DNA from: Enterobacter cancerogenus
GTDB lineage: Bacteria > Pseudomonadota > Gammaproteobacteria > Enterobacterales > Enterobacteriaceae
DNA length: 64,000 nucleotides
Assembly (NCBI GenBank): GCA_000773965.1
Contig: JRUP01000015.1
Location: 1-64,000 of the forward strand
Direction: 5' to 3'
The notes below the pieces were generated by a model. It saw only the letters and a program-made list of their open reading frames with translations, was not told the origin of the DNA and did not search any database. Below, in pieces: positions 16,782 to 26,804 of the stretch; position 1 is the stretch's first letter, and the number at the start of each line of letters is the position of its first letter. Position numbers and translations under genes: made by a program.

Positions 16782-16788
16782 TACCCAA
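16761..16788 (-). promoter_or_regulatory. Putative promoter of the repressor gene
   Basis: On the minus strand TTGGGT (complement of 16783-16788), 16-base spacer, TATAAA (complement of 16761-16766). One operator-like repeat (16769-16781) fills the spacer, so a bound repressor would block RNA polymerase. Confidence 0.55.
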
Positions 16789-17001
16789 CAGCTTTTATCA
16801 ATGAAGCTGGATGATCATTATCCTCTTCGACGGGGTGGAAACCAGCAATGAATGCCCTACAGCTTGTTCTGACAGGGGTTTTCAGGATTGTTCTGTGACG
16901 CTGATACCAGCACCTAAAACAAAAAATGCGCGAAAAAGCGCGTCGGCGCCATAGATGACAGAAATAAATCAAAAAGCTCTGGAAATGATTGGATCGGAAG
17001 C

Positions 17002-17030
17002 AAAAAAAATGGGCACCCTTCAGGTGCCCA
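17002..17030 (-). terminator. Terminator of the proBA operon
   Basis: TGGGCACC (17010-17017), loop CTTCA, GGTGCCCA (17023-17030). On the minus strand it is followed by eight T (complement of 17002-17009), 21 bases past the proA stop. Confidence 0.92.
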
Positions 17031-17050
17031 TTGTGTTGCAGAAGTGAAAA

Positions 17051-18304
17051 TTAGCCGCGCAGCGTATCGTCGCCCCAGCCAATCCACTTGTAGGTCGTCA
17101 GCGCTTCCAGCCCCATCGGGCCACGCGCATGCAGCTTCTGCGTACTGACCGCGACTTCCGCGCCCAGACCGAACTGCCCGCCATCGGTGAAACGCGTACT
17201 GGCATTGACATAAACGGCGGAGGAATCGACCTGATTCACAAAGCGGTTGGCGTTGCCAATGCTGCGCGTCAGGATGCCATCCGAATGCTGCGTACCGTGT
17301 TCGCGAATGTGCGCAACCGCATCGTCGAGATTCGCCACCAGCTTGACGTTAAGATCGTTGGATAACCACTCATCGTCATACTGTTCGGTTTTCACCGCTA
17401 CCACGCTGGCCGGGCCGTTTTGCAGCAGCGACAGGACATTTTCATCGCCGTGCAGCGGGATGTTTTCCTGCGCCATGCGCTGCACAAATGCAGGAATAAA
17501 GCGTTCAGCCTGATCGCGGTGAATCAGCAAGGTTTCCAGTGAATTGCAGGCGCTTGGACGCTGTTTTTTCGCATTAACAATCACCTCCAGCGCGGGTTCG
17601 ATTTCCATGGTTTCATCAAGATAGAGATGACACACACCGATACCCCCGGTGATCACCGGAATCGTCGAATTTTCACGACACAGCTTGTGCAGCCCTGCAC
17701 CGCCGCGTGGAATCAACATATCGACGTAGCGATCAAGTTTCAGCAGTTGGTTAACCAACTCGCGATCCGGGTTTTCAATCGCCTGCACCGCACCTTTTGG
17801 CAGGCCATGCTCGCTCAGCGCGTTTTGGATTACGCGAACGGTAGCCGCATTAGTGCGATAGGTCTCTTTACCGCCGCGCAAAATCGCCGCATTGCCGGTT
17901 TTCAGGCACAGAGAAGCTACATCCACGGTGACGTTAGGACGCGCTTCATAAATCACCCCAATCACGCCCAATGGCACACGGCGACGTTCAATACGTAAAC
18001 CGCTGTCCAGCACGCCGCCATCGATCAACTGTCCGACCGGATCGGCCAAACGGCACACCTGACGCACATCGTCAGCGATACCTTTCAGCCGCTGTGGATT
18101 GAGCGTCAGGCGATCCAGCAATGCCGCGCTCATGCCATTCTGCCGCGCATCAGCCAGATCCTGCTCGTTAGCCGCCAGAATGTCGGCACTTTCCGCTTCC
18201 AGGCGATCGGCAATCGTCAGCAGCACCTGATTTTTTTGTTCAGTGGAGAGTTCTGCCAGCTTGTACGACGCTGCACGCGCCGCTTTTCCCATTTCTTCTA
18301 ACAT
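17051..18304 (-). CDS. proA: Glutamate-5-semialdehyde dehydrogenase (gamma-glutamyl phosphate reductase)
   Basis: Second step of proline synthesis: NADPH-dependent reduction of gamma-glutamyl phosphate to glutamate-5-semialdehyde. The 417 residues equal the E. coli length. Landmarks include [33 protein letters not shown], the catalytic Cys in [16 protein letters not shown] and a C-terminal [18 protein letters not shown] 18304 is chosen (AAGGAG six bases upstream; MLEEMG matches known N-termini), with 18307 as alternative. It follows proB by ten bases in one operon. Confidence 0.96.
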   Translation of the reverse strand: MLEEMGKAARAASYKLAELSTEQKNQVLLTIADRLEAESADILAANEQDLADARQNGMSAALLDRLTLNPQRLKGIADDVRQVCRLADPVGQLIDGGVLDSGLRIERRRVPLGVIGVIYEARPNVTVDVASLCLKTGNAAILRGGKETYRTNAATVRVIQNALSEHGLPKGAVQAIENPDRELVNQLLKLDRYVDMLIPRGGAGLHKLCRENSTIPVITGGIGVCHLYLDETMEIEPALEVIVNAKKQRPSACNSLETLLIHRDQAERFIPAFVQRMAQENIPLHGDENVLSLLQNGPASVVAVKTEQYDDEWLSNDLNVKLVANLDDAVAHIREHGTQHSDGILTRSIGNANRFVNQVDSSAVYVNASTRFTDGGQFGLGAEVAVSTQKLHARGPMGLEALTTYKWIGWGDDTLRG

Positions 18305-18314
18305 CATCTGCTCC

Positions 18315-19418
18315 TTAACTGACGATCATGTCGTCACGATGCACCGCAACCGGGCCATATTCGTAACCGAGGATGTCGCTGATTTCCTGGCTGTGATGAC
18401 CGGCAATCATGCGCATGGCGTCGCTGTTGTAGCGCGTCACGCCGTGGGCGATATCGCGGCCTTGCAGGTTACGAATGCGGATCACTTCGCCACGAGAGAA
18501 GTTGCCCTGCACTTCACGCACGCCTTTCGGCAGCAGTGAGCTGCCGCGCTCTAATACCGCAGCCAGTGCACCGTCATCAATCACAATTTCGCCAGCCGGC
18601 GGTGCGCCGAAGATCCAGCGCTTGCGGTTCTCCAGCGGTGATTGCTGTGCGTGGAAACGGGTGCCGACCGGTTTGCCATACAGCACGTCGCTGATCACAT
18701 CCGGGCGGCTGCCCGCCGCAATGATCACGTCGATACCGGCGCGGCAGGCCACATCCGCCGCCTGCAGTTTGGTCGCCATGCCACCCGTGCCGAGGCCGGA
18801 AACACTGCCTCCGGCCAGCGTGCGCAACGCATCATCAATCTGGTGCACATCGCTGATCAGTTCCGCTTCCGGATTGGTGCGAGGATCGGCGGTGAACAGG
18901 CCCTGTTGATCAGTCAGCAGCAGCAGTTTATCCGCGCCGCCGAGCATCGCCGCCAGCGCAGACAGGTTATCGTTATCGCCCACTTTAATTTCAGCAGTGG
19001 CAACAGCATCATTTTCGTTGATCACCGGCACGATGTGGTTATCGAGCAGCGCACGCAGCATGTCACGTGCGTAGAGGAAGCGTTCACGATCTTCCATATC
19101 CGCACGCGTCAGCAGCATCTGACCGATATGAATCCCGTAAATTGAGAACAGCTGCTCCCACAGCTGAATCAAACGGCTCTGCCCCACTGCAGCCAGCAGC
19201 TGCTTTGAGGCGATGGTGGGCGGCAGTTCGGGGTAACCCAGGTGTTCGCGTCCAGCGGCAATCGCGCCTGATGTGACGATAACGATACGATGACCCGCCG
19301 CGTGCAGTTGTGCACACTGACGAACCAACTCCACCATGTGCGCACGATTCAGCCGACGCGAACCGCCGGTGAGGACGCTGGTACCCAATTTGACCACAAG
19401 GGTCTGACTGCCACTCAT
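18315..19418 (-). CDS. proB: Glutamate 5-kinase
   Basis: First, feedback-inhibited step of proline synthesis: ATP-dependent phosphorylation of glutamate. From ATG 19418 (CAGGAA ribosome site) the product has 367 residues, the E. coli length. The amino-acid-kinase domain begins [12 protein letters not shown] and carries [17 protein letters not shown] and [12 protein letters not shown]. The C-terminal ~95 residues form a PUA domain ([21 protein letters not shown]). A longer frame upstream to 19508 is not used. ProB-ProA act as a complex, and the phoE-divergent position is as in E. coli. Confidence 0.96.
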   Translation of the reverse strand: MSGSQTLVVKLGTSVLTGGSRRLNRAHMVELVRQCAQLHAAGHRIVIVTSGAIAAGREHLGYPELPPTIASKQLLAAVGQSRLIQLWEQLFSIYGIHIGQMLLTRADMEDRERFLYARDMLRALLDNHIVPVINENDAVATAEIKVGDNDNLSALAAMLGGADKLLLLTDQQGLFTADPRTNPEAELISDVHQIDDALRTLAGGSVSGLGTGGMATKLQAADVACRAGIDVIIAAGSRPDVISDVLYGKPVGTRFHAQQSPLENRKRWIFGAPPAGEIVIDDGALAAVLERGSSLLPKGVREVQGNFSRGEVIRIRNLQGRDIAHGVTRYNSDAMRMIAGHHSQEISDILGYEYGPVAVHRDDMIVS

Positions 19419-19567
19419 GTTTTTCCTGCCATATAAGAAAAAAATTCTGCGAAGGGACGTTTTATCAGGAGTGAGCGAGGAAGCCAATAACAGCAAGGGG
19501 AAAAGCACAAAAATCCCCTGACAATGCAGTAGACCAAAAGTTCGCGATTAACAAGAAATCAGAAAAA

Positions 19568-19585
19568 CTGTCATAAAACTTTCAT
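19568..19585 (+). promoter_or_regulatory. Pho box upstream of phoE
   Basis: CTGTCATAAAACTTTCAT is the two-repeat PhoB binding site (consensus CTGTCATAAAACTGTCAC-like). A -10-like TAAAAA follows at about 19596, the usual Pho promoter geometry. This supports phosphate-starvation control and the phoE identity. Confidence 0.85.
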
Positions 19586-19664
19586 CACCAGTCGGTAAAA
19601 AGTCCCCTGTTTTACAAACCCTTTCAAGGGTACAACAAATTTTACTCATTGGGATTGATAGCAA

Positions 19665-20801
19665 ATGAAGAAGAGCACACTGGCATTAGTCGTATCAGCG
19701 CTGGCACTGACCTCCGCTGCTCACGCCGCAGAAGTTTATAACAAAGACGGTAACAAGCTGGACTTCTACGGCCGCGTTAAAGCTGAGCACTATTTCAGTG
19801 ACTCAACTTCAAACGATGGTGACAAATCTTACGTTCGTATCGGCTTCAAAGGTCAGACGCAGATCAACGATCTGATGACCGGCTATGGCCAGTGGGAATA
19901 CCAGTATAACGTCAACAACTCTGAAGGTTCTGACGCTAACTCAGGCAACAAAACCCGTCTGGGCTTTGCTGGCCTGAAGTTTGGTCAGTACGGTTCATTC
20001 GACTACGGTCGTAACTACGGCGTGCTGTATGACGTTGAAGCATGGACTGACGTATTCCCAGAGTTCGGTGGTGACGGTACTGCGCGTTCTGATAACTTCA
20101 TGACTGCTCGTACTACTGGTGTAGCAACTTACCGCAACAGCAATTTCTTTGGTCTGGTTGATGGCCTGCGCTTTGCGCTCCAGTACCAGGGCAAAAACGA
20201 CAACAACAGCGCAAATGGTCGCGGTGCAGCAACGTCAACATCTGCAGCTGATGGCACACGTCAGAATGGCGACGGTTATGGTGCATCTCTGGGCTACACA
20301 ATCGGCGATACCGGTGTGAGTCTGATGACCGCTATCACTTCATCAAACACCACTACTGTTCAAAAATCTCGTACTTATGGCGGCGGCGACAAAGCTGATT
20401 CATGGGGCGCAGGTCTGAAGTATGATGCAAATAGTGTTTATCTTGCTGCAATCTATACTGAAACTCGCAATATGACACCACTGAGCGGTGCTCGCTGGCA
20501 GGGTGCTTCAATTGCTACTGGCGCAGCTAATAAAGCGCAAAACATCGAATTAGTTGCTCAGTATCAGTTCGACTTCGGTCTGCGTCCGTCCATCGGTTAT
20601 GTTCAGACCAAAGGCAAAGATATGGAAAACGGTATCGGCGACGCAGATCTGGTTAAATACATCGATGTTGGCGCGACTTATTACTTCAACAAAAACATGT
20701 CTACCTTTGTTGATTACAAAATTAACCAGTTGGATGACAACAACAAACTCAGCCTGAACAACGACGACGTGGTTGCTGTTGGTCTGACTTACCAGTTCTA
20801 A
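19665..20801 (+). CDS. phoE: Outer-membrane phosphoporin PhoE (OmpC/OmpF family)
   Basis: A 378-residue trimeric 16-strand porin. Signal peptide about 1-21 ending in AHA before [17 protein letters not shown]. The constriction loop L3 carries PEFGGDG, and the chain ends in a membrane-inserting Phe (VGLTYQF). Sequence alone does not separate PhoE from OmpC/OmpF well, but the Pho box at 19568-19585 and the proB-phoE-crl order do. Anion-selective uptake under phosphate limitation is the role known for PhoE. Confidence 0.88.
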   Translation: MKKSTLALVVSALALTSAAHAAEVYNKDGNKLDFYGRVKAEHYFSDSTSNDGDKSYVRIGFKGQTQINDLMTGYGQWEYQYNVNNSEGSDANSGNKTRLGFAGLKFGQYGSFDYGRNYGVLYDVEAWTDVFPEFGGDGTARSDNFMTARTTGVATYRNSNFFGLVDGLRFALQYQGKNDNNSANGRGAATSTSAADGTRQNGDGYGASLGYTIGDTGVSLMTAITSSNTTTVQKSRTYGGGDKADSWGAGLKYDANSVYLAAIYTETRNMTPLSGARWQGASIATGAANKAQNIELVAQYQFDFGLRPSIGYVQTKGKDMENGIGDADLVKYIDVGATYYFNKNMSTFVDYKINQLDDNNKLSLNNDDVVAVGLTYQF

Positions 20802-20835
20802 GTCGTTAGCTTTACCCTCAAATGTGTCCATAAAA

Positions 20836-20864
20836 AAAGAGCCGGCTCATCACCGGCTCTTTCT
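20836..20864 (+). terminator. Terminator after phoE
   Basis: AGAGCCGG (20838-20845), loop CTCATCA, CCGGCTCT (20853-20860), then TTTCTTC. A-runs upstream make it usable in both directions, serving crl too. Confidence 0.85.
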
Positions 20865-20914
20865 TCTTTTTGTCTGTTTAGCTGGCTTAAAAGCCGAGCC
20901 CGACGATGGCGTGC

Positions 20915-21316
20915 TTAAGCGCTGAGCTTCACCGGCTCTTCTTTAAAACCTGATGCAGGTTTGAGATCCAACTTAAGATCCTTCAAGACCGCTTTCAAAC
21001 GCTCATGGAAATTACGCAGCGTACTCTCCACTTTCTCGTTGTTCTCTTTGCCTTTGATCGTCGCCACACCCCAGTCACCGTCTTTATCAAACAACCCAAA
21101 GTGGTATTCATAGGTGAAATGGTCTTCATGCGCTTCCAGCGTCATCCACCAGCCCCAAAACTCACGGAGTTCGGGTGCGGGTTTAACGTTGACACACGCC
21201 GCCAGGCAATCAAAGAAGAAACGCTGTTCTTCACATTTTCCTTCACGGATGTACGGCCCCAATTCGGTGAAGCGCTTCAGCAGGCGACTACGGGGATGAC
21301 CACTCGGTAACGTCAT
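20915..21316 (-). CDS. crl: Sigma factor-binding protein Crl
   Basis: Crl binds sigma-S and helps it compete for core RNA polymerase, raising expression of stationary-phase and curli genes. The 133 residues equal the E. coli length and begin [20 protein letters not shown]. The conserved [33 protein letters not shown] centre is visible as [12 protein letters not shown] and [11 protein letters not shown]. Monocistronic, between phoE and frsA as in E. coli. Confidence 0.95.
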   Translation of the reverse strand: MTLPSGHPRSRLLKRFTELGPYIREGKCEEQRFFFDCLAACVNVKPAPELREFWGWWMTLEAHEDHFTYEYHFGLFDKDGDWGVATIKGKENNEKVESTLRNFHERLKAVLKDLKLDLKPASGFKEEPVKLSA

Positions 21317-21425
21317 GCTAATTCTCCCTCAAATAACCGTAAAATTGTTTCTCGTTACGCGAATCACGCGCGCAACGCAAAATATCCCGGATATAAGTAG
21401 TAGCAGAGCGTCGAATTTTTGCCAG

Positions 21426-22673
21426 TCATACACCCAATTGTTTTGCTAACCAGTCGCAGATTTGATTTAACGCTTTCTCAAAACTGGAGAACACCGGCGT
21501 GGCGGGTATTGCCAATACTTTGCCCTGTGCGGAAGAGTTGGCAATCAATTGAGCCTCCTCTTCTGGGCTGAACAAATCGCCCGGCCAGTATGCCGCCAGC
21601 ATCGGCGTCGGCGTGCGACGCCCCAACAGACCCTGCACCTTCAGTGAATAGCGATTGAGCTCAATGCGCAGGTTGCTGTCAGACGCGGAAGGCATCCCTA
21701 GGCGACTGGCCAGCATATCCATGTACATGTCCGGCAGTTGTTGCTGGCGTTGCTCATCGACAAACACGTTATGCACCATCGCGCCCAGTGTCGCGACCGC
21801 ACGCAGGCGTGGCACTTCCAGATAAGCCAGCCGGGTGGCGACATTGGCGCCAAAGCGATAGCCAAAGAGTGCAACGCGCGTGTGATCAATCCACGGCACA
21901 TTGCTCAGTTCACGCAGCACCTGCTGGTGAAGCTGACTGGTGTCCTGGTTCAGTTTCCATTTGCTGCTGAAGCCCACAGAGGGCATATCCAGCGTCAACA
22001 TGGCGATGCCACGCGGTGCCAGATAATCGTGGAACAGGCGATAATGATCGCTCTGCAGCGAATCCAGGCCACCGCACAGCAGCACCGTTGGGTATGGGGC
22101 TTTGGCCTCAGCAGGCATATGCAGGAAACCGGTGACCGGGCTGCCACCGCTGATCTGGAAGGTCAGCGCTTTCAGCTCACCCGGCAGACGTTGCGTAGCC
22201 TCTTCGTATGCCCGGTTTGCCAGCACCTGTGCCTGATCGGCCAGATCATCGCCTTTGATATAGGGATAGGCGGCAATACTGTAGAGATTAGATGCGCGCA
22301 TCCACTGATGCCCGGCTTCCTCGTGATCTTCATTCTCCATCGCGCGCTGTTGCCACAAGGCGGCCTGCTTCGACCACTCAAAGTTCCAGTTACCCCCGCG
22401 ATAGCCAATTACCGTGTCGAGTTGGGTGTCATCGGTGTGCTCATACTCACTGATGGCAATGCGTGCCAGCACTTCGCTGATCTCCTGCGGTGACAGGCCG
22501 CGCCACGTCCACAGCAGCTTGTTGAGCATGCGATACCAGCAAGGTTGAGTATCCCCTTCGAGGGTGTTGTGCACCTGAACCGGATGATGGTGCTGACGAT
22601 GCACCAGAGAGGAGGTTTCCGGGTGTTTAAAGCGGGGCTTAAAAAGCTCTTCGCTGAGGTTTTTATCCGACAT
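21426..22673 (-). CDS. frsA: Esterase/fermentation-respiration switch protein FrsA
   Basis: An alpha/beta-hydrolase-fold protein of 415 residues (E. coli 414). Conserved parts include [13 protein letters not shown] at the start, [10 protein letters not shown], the strand/loop GFLHMP and [26 protein letters not shown], and [17 protein letters not shown] at the nucleophile elbow. The normal GxSxG serine is replaced by GYRFGAN here, as in other FrsA proteins, which questions classical esterase chemistry. ATG 22673 is chosen over the longer frame because [15 protein letters not shown] aligns with known starts. FrsA is reported to bind enzyme IIA-Glc. Confidence 0.92.
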   Translation of the reverse strand: MSDKNLSEELFKPRFKHPETSSLVHRQHHHPVQVHNTLEGDTQPCWYRMLNKLLWTWRGLSPQEISEVLARIAISEYEHTDDTQLDTVIGYRGGNWNFEWSKQAALWQQRAMENEDHEEAGHQWMRASNLYSIAAYPYIKGDDLADQAQVLANRAYEEATQRLPGELKALTFQISGGSPVTGFLHMPAEAKAPYPTVLLCGGLDSLQSDHYRLFHDYLAPRGIAMLTLDMPSVGFSSKWKLNQDTSQLHQQVLRELSNVPWIDHTRVALFGYRFGANVATRLAYLEVPRLRAVATLGAMVHNVFVDEQRQQQLPDMYMDMLASRLGMPSASDSNLRIELNRYSLKVQGLLGRRTPTPMLAAYWPGDLFSPEEEAQLIANSSAQGKVLAIPATPVFSSFEKALNQICDWLAKQLGV

Positions 22674-22753
22674 CTTAGACGTTCTCCCGCGATAGTCGCA
22701 TAGATGCCTAAGAGTGTACTGCACCCGCATGTTGGGTGCGAGGCGTAGAATGC

Positions 22754-22780
22754 ACAACGCCCGGCATAACCGGGCGTTGT
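22754..22780 (-). terminator. Hairpin between gpt and frsA
   Basis: ACAACGCCCGG (22754-22764), loop CATAA, CCGGGCGTTGT (22770-22780): an 11-bp stem 14 bases past the gpt stop. There is no clear T-run on either strand, so it may be a weak terminator or RNA 3'-end stabiliser. Confidence 0.5.
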
Positions 22781-22794
22781 TTGCGTTGCATCAA

Positions 22795-23253
22795 TCAGCT
22801 TTTGACGATTGGCGGGATGTAAACCACGCCCATGTCCCATGGCTGTTCGATCCAGGTGTTCTGCGGAATATCGACAATGTAGTCGTCCACCAGCGAACGA
22901 CCAGCTGGCTTAGCGAAGATGGTGCAGAAACGCGCTTTTGGATACATATCGCGGATCGCTTGCGCGGTGCCGCCGGTATCCACCAGGTCATCAATCACGA
23001 TGAAACCTTCACCGTCGCCTTCCGCACGCTTCAGCACTTTCATTTCGCGCTGATGATCGTGGTCATAGCTTGAGATGCAGACGGTATCGACATAGCGAAT
23101 ACCCAATTCACGCGCCAGCAGCGATGCCGGAACCAGACCACCGCGGCTGACCGCAATGATACCTTTCCACTGTTCCACAGGAAGCAGGCGCTGGGCCAGT
23201 TTGCGGGCATGGATCTGCAACATGTCCCAGGTGACGACGTATTTTTCGCTCAT
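22795..23253 (-). CDS. gpt: Xanthine-guanine phosphoribosyltransferase
   Basis: Purine salvage: converts guanine, xanthine and hypoxanthine with PRPP to the 5'-monophosphates. From ATG 23253 the product has 152 residues, the E. coli length, starting [20 protein letters not shown]. The PRPP-binding motif is [16 protein letters not shown]-terminal [15 protein letters not shown] matches the family. The open frame extends upstream to 23295 but lacks a better site. A 15-bp palindrome (ACCAACA...TGTTGGT, 23267-23281) lies in the leader just upstream. Confidence 0.96.
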   Translation of the reverse strand: MSEKYVVTWDMLQIHARKLAQRLLPVEQWKGIIAVSRGGLVPASLLARELGIRYVDTVCISSYDHDHQREMKVLKRAEGDGEGFIVIDDLVDTGGTAQAIRDMYPKARFCTIFAKPAGRSLVDDYIVDIPQNTWIEQPWDMGVVYIPPIVKS

Positions 23254-23507
23254 AAAAGAAATCCCGACCAACAATGTTGGTTTAAAAATAGGCAAGGGGG
23301 AAAAGGTTGCGCGAGATTATAAGGATCTGACGCGTTAAAAACCAGCATCTGTCGCATTGGATGCAGGATTTTAGCGCGCCTGAGTACGCACCCGGTGAAA
23401 AACAGTGATATTCTCAGCCACATCACGTCAGATGTGCTGACGGCGATCTTTCACTGGAACCCGGCGTGCGAGCGGTATGTCCGCCGCGCTGACACAGGAG
23501 ATGCATT

Positions 23508-24968
23508 GTGTCTGAATTGTCGCAACTTTCCCCCCAACCGCTGTGGGATATTTTCGCTAAAATCTGCTCCATTCCGCACCCTTCTTACCATGAAGAAGCG
23601 CTGGCCGAACACGTGGTCAGCTGGGCCAAAGAGCAAGGCTTTTGGGTTGAGCGCGATCAGGTCGGCAATATCCTGATTCGTAAACCGGCCACTGCGGGCA
23701 TGGAAAAACGTACCCCTGTCGCGCTGCAGGCGCACCTCGATATGGTGCCGCAGAAGAACAACGATACGGTGCACGACTTCACTAAAGACCCGATTCAACC
23801 TTATGTTGATGGCGAGTGGGTTAAAGCGCGTGGCACCACGCTGGGTGCCGACAACGGTATTGGCATGGCTTCTGCGCTGGCGGTGCTGGCTGATAACAGC
23901 CTGACCCACGGCCCACTGGAAGTGCTGCTGACCATGACCGAAGAATCGGGCATGGATGGCGCTTTTGGTCTCCAGCCAAACTGGCTGCAAGCCGATATCC
24001 TGATCAACACCGACTCTGAAGAAGAGGGTGAGATCTACATGGGTTGCGCGGGCGGTATTGATTTCATCACCACCCTGCCATTAAACCGTGAAGCCGTACC
24101 TGCGGGCTTTGAAACCCTGAAGCTAACGCTGAAAGGCCTGAAAGGCGGCCACTCCGGTGCCGATATTCATCATGGTCTGGGCAACGCCAACAAGCTGCTG
24201 GCGCGTTTCTTTGCGGTCTACGCGCAGGAACTGGATGTGCGTCTGATTGAGTTCACTGGCGGCACGCTGCGTAATGCGATTCCGCGCGAAGCTTTTGCCA
24301 CACTGGCAATCGACAGCCATAAAGTGGATGCACTCAAATCGGCTGCGGCTCATTTCCAGGCCACGCTGCTGAACGAGCTGGGCATTAAAGAGAAGAACAT
24401 TGCGTTAACCACCGAGCCGCTGGCACATCAGGGCCAGGCGCTGACCACCGACAGCCGCGGTCGCTTTATCAACCTGCTGAACAGCACGCCGAACGGCGTC
24501 ATCCGCAACTCTGACGTGGCCAAAGGCGTGGTGGAAACCTCGCTGAACGTCGGTGTGGTGACCATGGATCAGGATAATGCTGAAATCATCTGCCTGATTC
24601 GTTCACTGATCGACACCGGCAAAGATTGGGTGGTGGAAACCCTGACTTCACTGGGTCAGCTGGCTGGCGCGAAAACCGCACCAAAAGGCGGTTATCCTGG
24701 CTGGCAGCCCGATGCCGATTCGCCAGTGATGGCGCTGACGCGTAAAACCTATGAAGCGCTATTTGGCAAAACGCCAAACATTCAGGTGATTCACGCCGGT
24801 CTGGAGTGTGGTCTGTTCAAGAAGCCGTATCCGAACATGGATATGGTGTCGATTGGGCCAACCATTACCGGTCCACACTCACCGGATGAGCAGGTGCACA
24901 TTGAGAGCGTCGGTCTGTACTGGAAACTGCTGACTGCGCTGCTGAACGTGGTGCCAGAGAAGGCGTAA
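23508..24968 (+). CDS. pepD: Aminoacyl-histidine dipeptidase (peptidase D)
   Basis: An M20-family dinuclear zinc dipeptidase of 486 residues with broad action on Xaa-His and other dipeptides. Metal-site motifs: LQAHLDMVPQ, GADNGIGMA, MTEESGMDG, INTDSEEEG and IHAGLECGLFKK. Starts at GTG 23508 with AGGAGA upstream, as in E. coli. Divergent from gpt, the E. coli arrangement. Confidence 0.96.
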   Translation: MSELSQLSPQPLWDIFAKICSIPHPSYHEEALAEHVVSWAKEQGFWVERDQVGNILIRKPATAGMEKRTPVALQAHLDMVPQKNNDTVHDFTKDPIQPYVDGEWVKARGTTLGADNGIGMASALAVLADNSLTHGPLEVLLTMTEESGMDGAFGLQPNWLQADILINTDSEEEGEIYMGCAGGIDFITTLPLNREAVPAGFETLKLTLKGLKGGHSGADIHHGLGNANKLLARFFAVYAQELDVRLIEFTGGTLRNAIPREAFATLAIDSHKVDALKSAAAHFQATLLNELGIKEKNIALTTEPLAHQGQALTTDSRGRFINLLNSTPNGVIRNSDVAKGVVETSLNVGVVTMDQDNAEIICLIRSLIDTGKDWVVETLTSLGQLAGAKTAPKGGYPGWQPDADSPVMALTRKTYEALFGKTPNIQVIHAGLECGLFKKPYPNMDMVSIGPTITGPHSPDEQVHIESVGLYWKLLTALLNVVPEKA

Positions 24969-24988
24969 GTCTTTGCGATGCTGTAAGG

Positions 24989-25013
24989 AACCAGGCTAAG
25001 GCCTGGTTTTTTT
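24989..25013 (+). terminator. Terminator after pepD
   Basis: AACCAGGC (24989-24996), loop TAAG, GCCTGGTT (25001-25008), then TTTTT. Confidence 0.9.
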
Positions 25014-25298
25014 ATGCCTGCAATCCTGAGGTTAAGGATTCTCTTGCTAATAAGGTCGCAATATTTGCCGGAACCCATTTTGAGACCGACAGTAACATTC
25101 AGCATATTTCACTATAAATCCTGCTTATTACCCCAACATTCTACCACTCCACACTCCCTCTCTAGTTTTAGACGCCATTACGCCCAGATGTCTGGATGGC
25201 TAATAAGATTTCGTGCTAGCTTATGCGCTTTCGTTTGTTGCCCAGCGTTATGGGTTCAGAAAAAATGCCACCCACTCTCTTAATGAAAGGCCTGTCCC
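25014..25298. other. Upstream region of the sugar ABC transporter
   Basis: About 285 bases between the pepD terminator and the ATPase gene. A short plus-strand frame (25014-25283) has no ribosome site and unlikely composition. It probably contains the transporter promoter; I cannot name an operator. Confidence 0.4.
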
Positions 25299-26804
25299 AT
25301 GAGTGCGATTAACCGCCTGGAGATGCGTAATATCTCCATCGCTTTTGGCGGTTTTGCCGCACTGACCCAGGTCGATTTTCTGACCGAGGGCGGATCGGTG
25401 CATGCGTTGACCGGGGCCAATGGCGCGGGAAAATCCACCCTGATGGCGGTGCTATCCGGCGCGCATAATCATTACAGCGGTGAAATTCTGCTGGATGACC
25501 AGCCAGTCTCGATTCGCACCCCGCGTGATGCCAAAAAACTTGGTATTCATCTGGTGCAGCAGGAAGTGGATGTGGCGCTGGTACCGCAGCTCAGCGTGGC
25601 AGAAAACATCCTGCTCGATCAGCTGGCAGAACCCGGCCATGTCTATAGCTGGCGTGAAATCCGTTGCCAGGCGCGTGCCCTGCTCAATCAGCTGGAAGTG
25701 AACATCGATGTTAATCGTCTGGTGGAACGCTGCTCGCTGGCGGAGAAACAACAAATCCTGCTGGCGCGCGCCCTCTCCCATCACTGCCGTTTTCTCATTC
25801 TGGATGAACCGACCGCGCCGCTGGATCAGCATGAAAGCGAGCGTCTGTTTACCGTGGTGCGTCGTTTACAAAGCAACGGCATTGGCGTGGTGTTTATCTC
25901 CCACCGCATTCACGAACTCAAAGCCATCTGCGATCGCTTAACCGTGTTGCGTGATGGCCGCTTGATTGAAAGCAGCCCGATGGCGGCACTGAGTGGCGAG
26001 CAGATTGTTGAGAAAATGCTGGGGCACCAGTTGACCGATGTCTATCCCCCTCGCCGTGAACAGAGTAGGCAACCGCTGCTGCTGTCGGTGGAAGGTCTGC
26101 ACGATGACCAACTGCTGGCGGACATTTCACTGCATCTGCGAAAAGGCGAAATCCTCGGCATTGCCGGATTAGCGGGTGCAGGGAAAACCGAGCTGTGTAA
26201 GGCGCTGTTTGGTGCGAACAAAAGTCGTGTGGAAAAAGGCGAGCTGCACGGCAAGCCTTGGCGGCCGCGTTCTCCACATGATTCGGTGGAAAACCGTATG
26301 GCGCTGGTGCCGGAAGAGCGTCGTAAAGAGGGGATTTTCATCGATGAACCGGTGAGCATGAACCTCAGCGTCAGTGCCGACAACAGCTTTTCGCGCTGGA
26401 GCCTGTTCGGCCATCGTCAGGCCTGGCGCTGGGCCGAAGAGGTGATTCAGCGCCTCAACGTGCGTACCACCGGCCCGGCGCAGATTCTGCGTCGTCTGTC
26501 AGGCGGTAACCAGCAAAAAGTGGCAATTGGCAAATGGCTGCGCAACAACGCCGACGTACTGATTTTTGATGAGCCGACCAAAGGTGTCGATATCAAAGCC
26601 AAAACCGATCTGTTCAGCCTGATTGACGGCCTGGCACGTGAAGGCAAAGGCATCATCTACGCTTCGGGCGAGTTTTCCGAACTGGTCGGCTTATGTGACC
26701 GTATTTGTGTGCTCTGGGATGGGCGCATTGTGGCAGAGATGGAAGGTCGTGAGGCCACAGAAGAGATGCTATTGCTTTATTCCACCGGAGGAACCCCTGC
26801 GTGA
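25299..26804 (+). CDS. Sugar ABC transporter ATP-binding protein (RbsA/XylG type)
   Basis: A 501-residue tandem ATPase of the CUT2 carbohydrate family. N-terminal domain: Walker A GANGAGKST, a divergent signature CSLAEKQQ where Ala replaces the usual second Gly, and Walker B FLILDEPTAPLD. C-terminal domain: degenerate Walker A GLAGAGKTEL, good signature LSGGNQQKV, Walker B VLIFDEPTKGVD. A divergent second P-loop is usual for the family. The stop overlaps the permease start (GTGA). First gene of a three-gene transport operon with no kinase, isomerase or regulator beside it, so the sugar cannot be deduced from context. Confidence 0.9.
   Translation: MSAINRLEMRNISIAFGGFAALTQVDFLTEGGSVHALTGANGAGKSTLMAVLSGAHNHYSGEILLDDQPVSIRTPRDAKKLGIHLVQQEVDVALVPQLSVAENILLDQLAEPGHVYSWREIRCQARALLNQLEVNIDVNRLVERCSLAEKQQILLARALSHHCRFLILDEPTAPLDQHESERLFTVVRRLQSNGIGVVFISHRIHELKAICDRLTVLRDGRLIESSPMAALSGEQIVEKMLGHQLTDVYPPRREQSRQPLLLSVEGLHDDQLLADISLHLRKGEILGIAGLAGAGKTELCKALFGANKSRVEKGELHGKPWRPRSPHDSVENRMALVPEERRKEGIFIDEPVSMNLSVSADNSFSRWSLFGHRQAWRWAEEVIQRLNVRTTGPAQILRRLSGGNQQKVAIGKWLRNNADVLIFDEPTKGVDIKAKTDLFSLIDGLAREGKGIIYASGEFSELVGLCDRICVLWDGRIVAEMEGREATEEMLLLYSTGGTPA

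Noticed and set aside
8063..17050. Direct repeats or integrase marking island ends
   Set aside because: No integrase frame and no clear long direct repeat pair could be seen by eye; boundaries of the accessory region remain undefined.
18642..19145. 167-codon open frame antisense to proB
   Set aside because: Shadow frame rich in Arg/His/Gln; proB is certain on the other strand.
21738..22493. 251-codon open frame antisense to frsA
   Set aside because: Shadow of a conserved gene; no recognisable domain or start signal.
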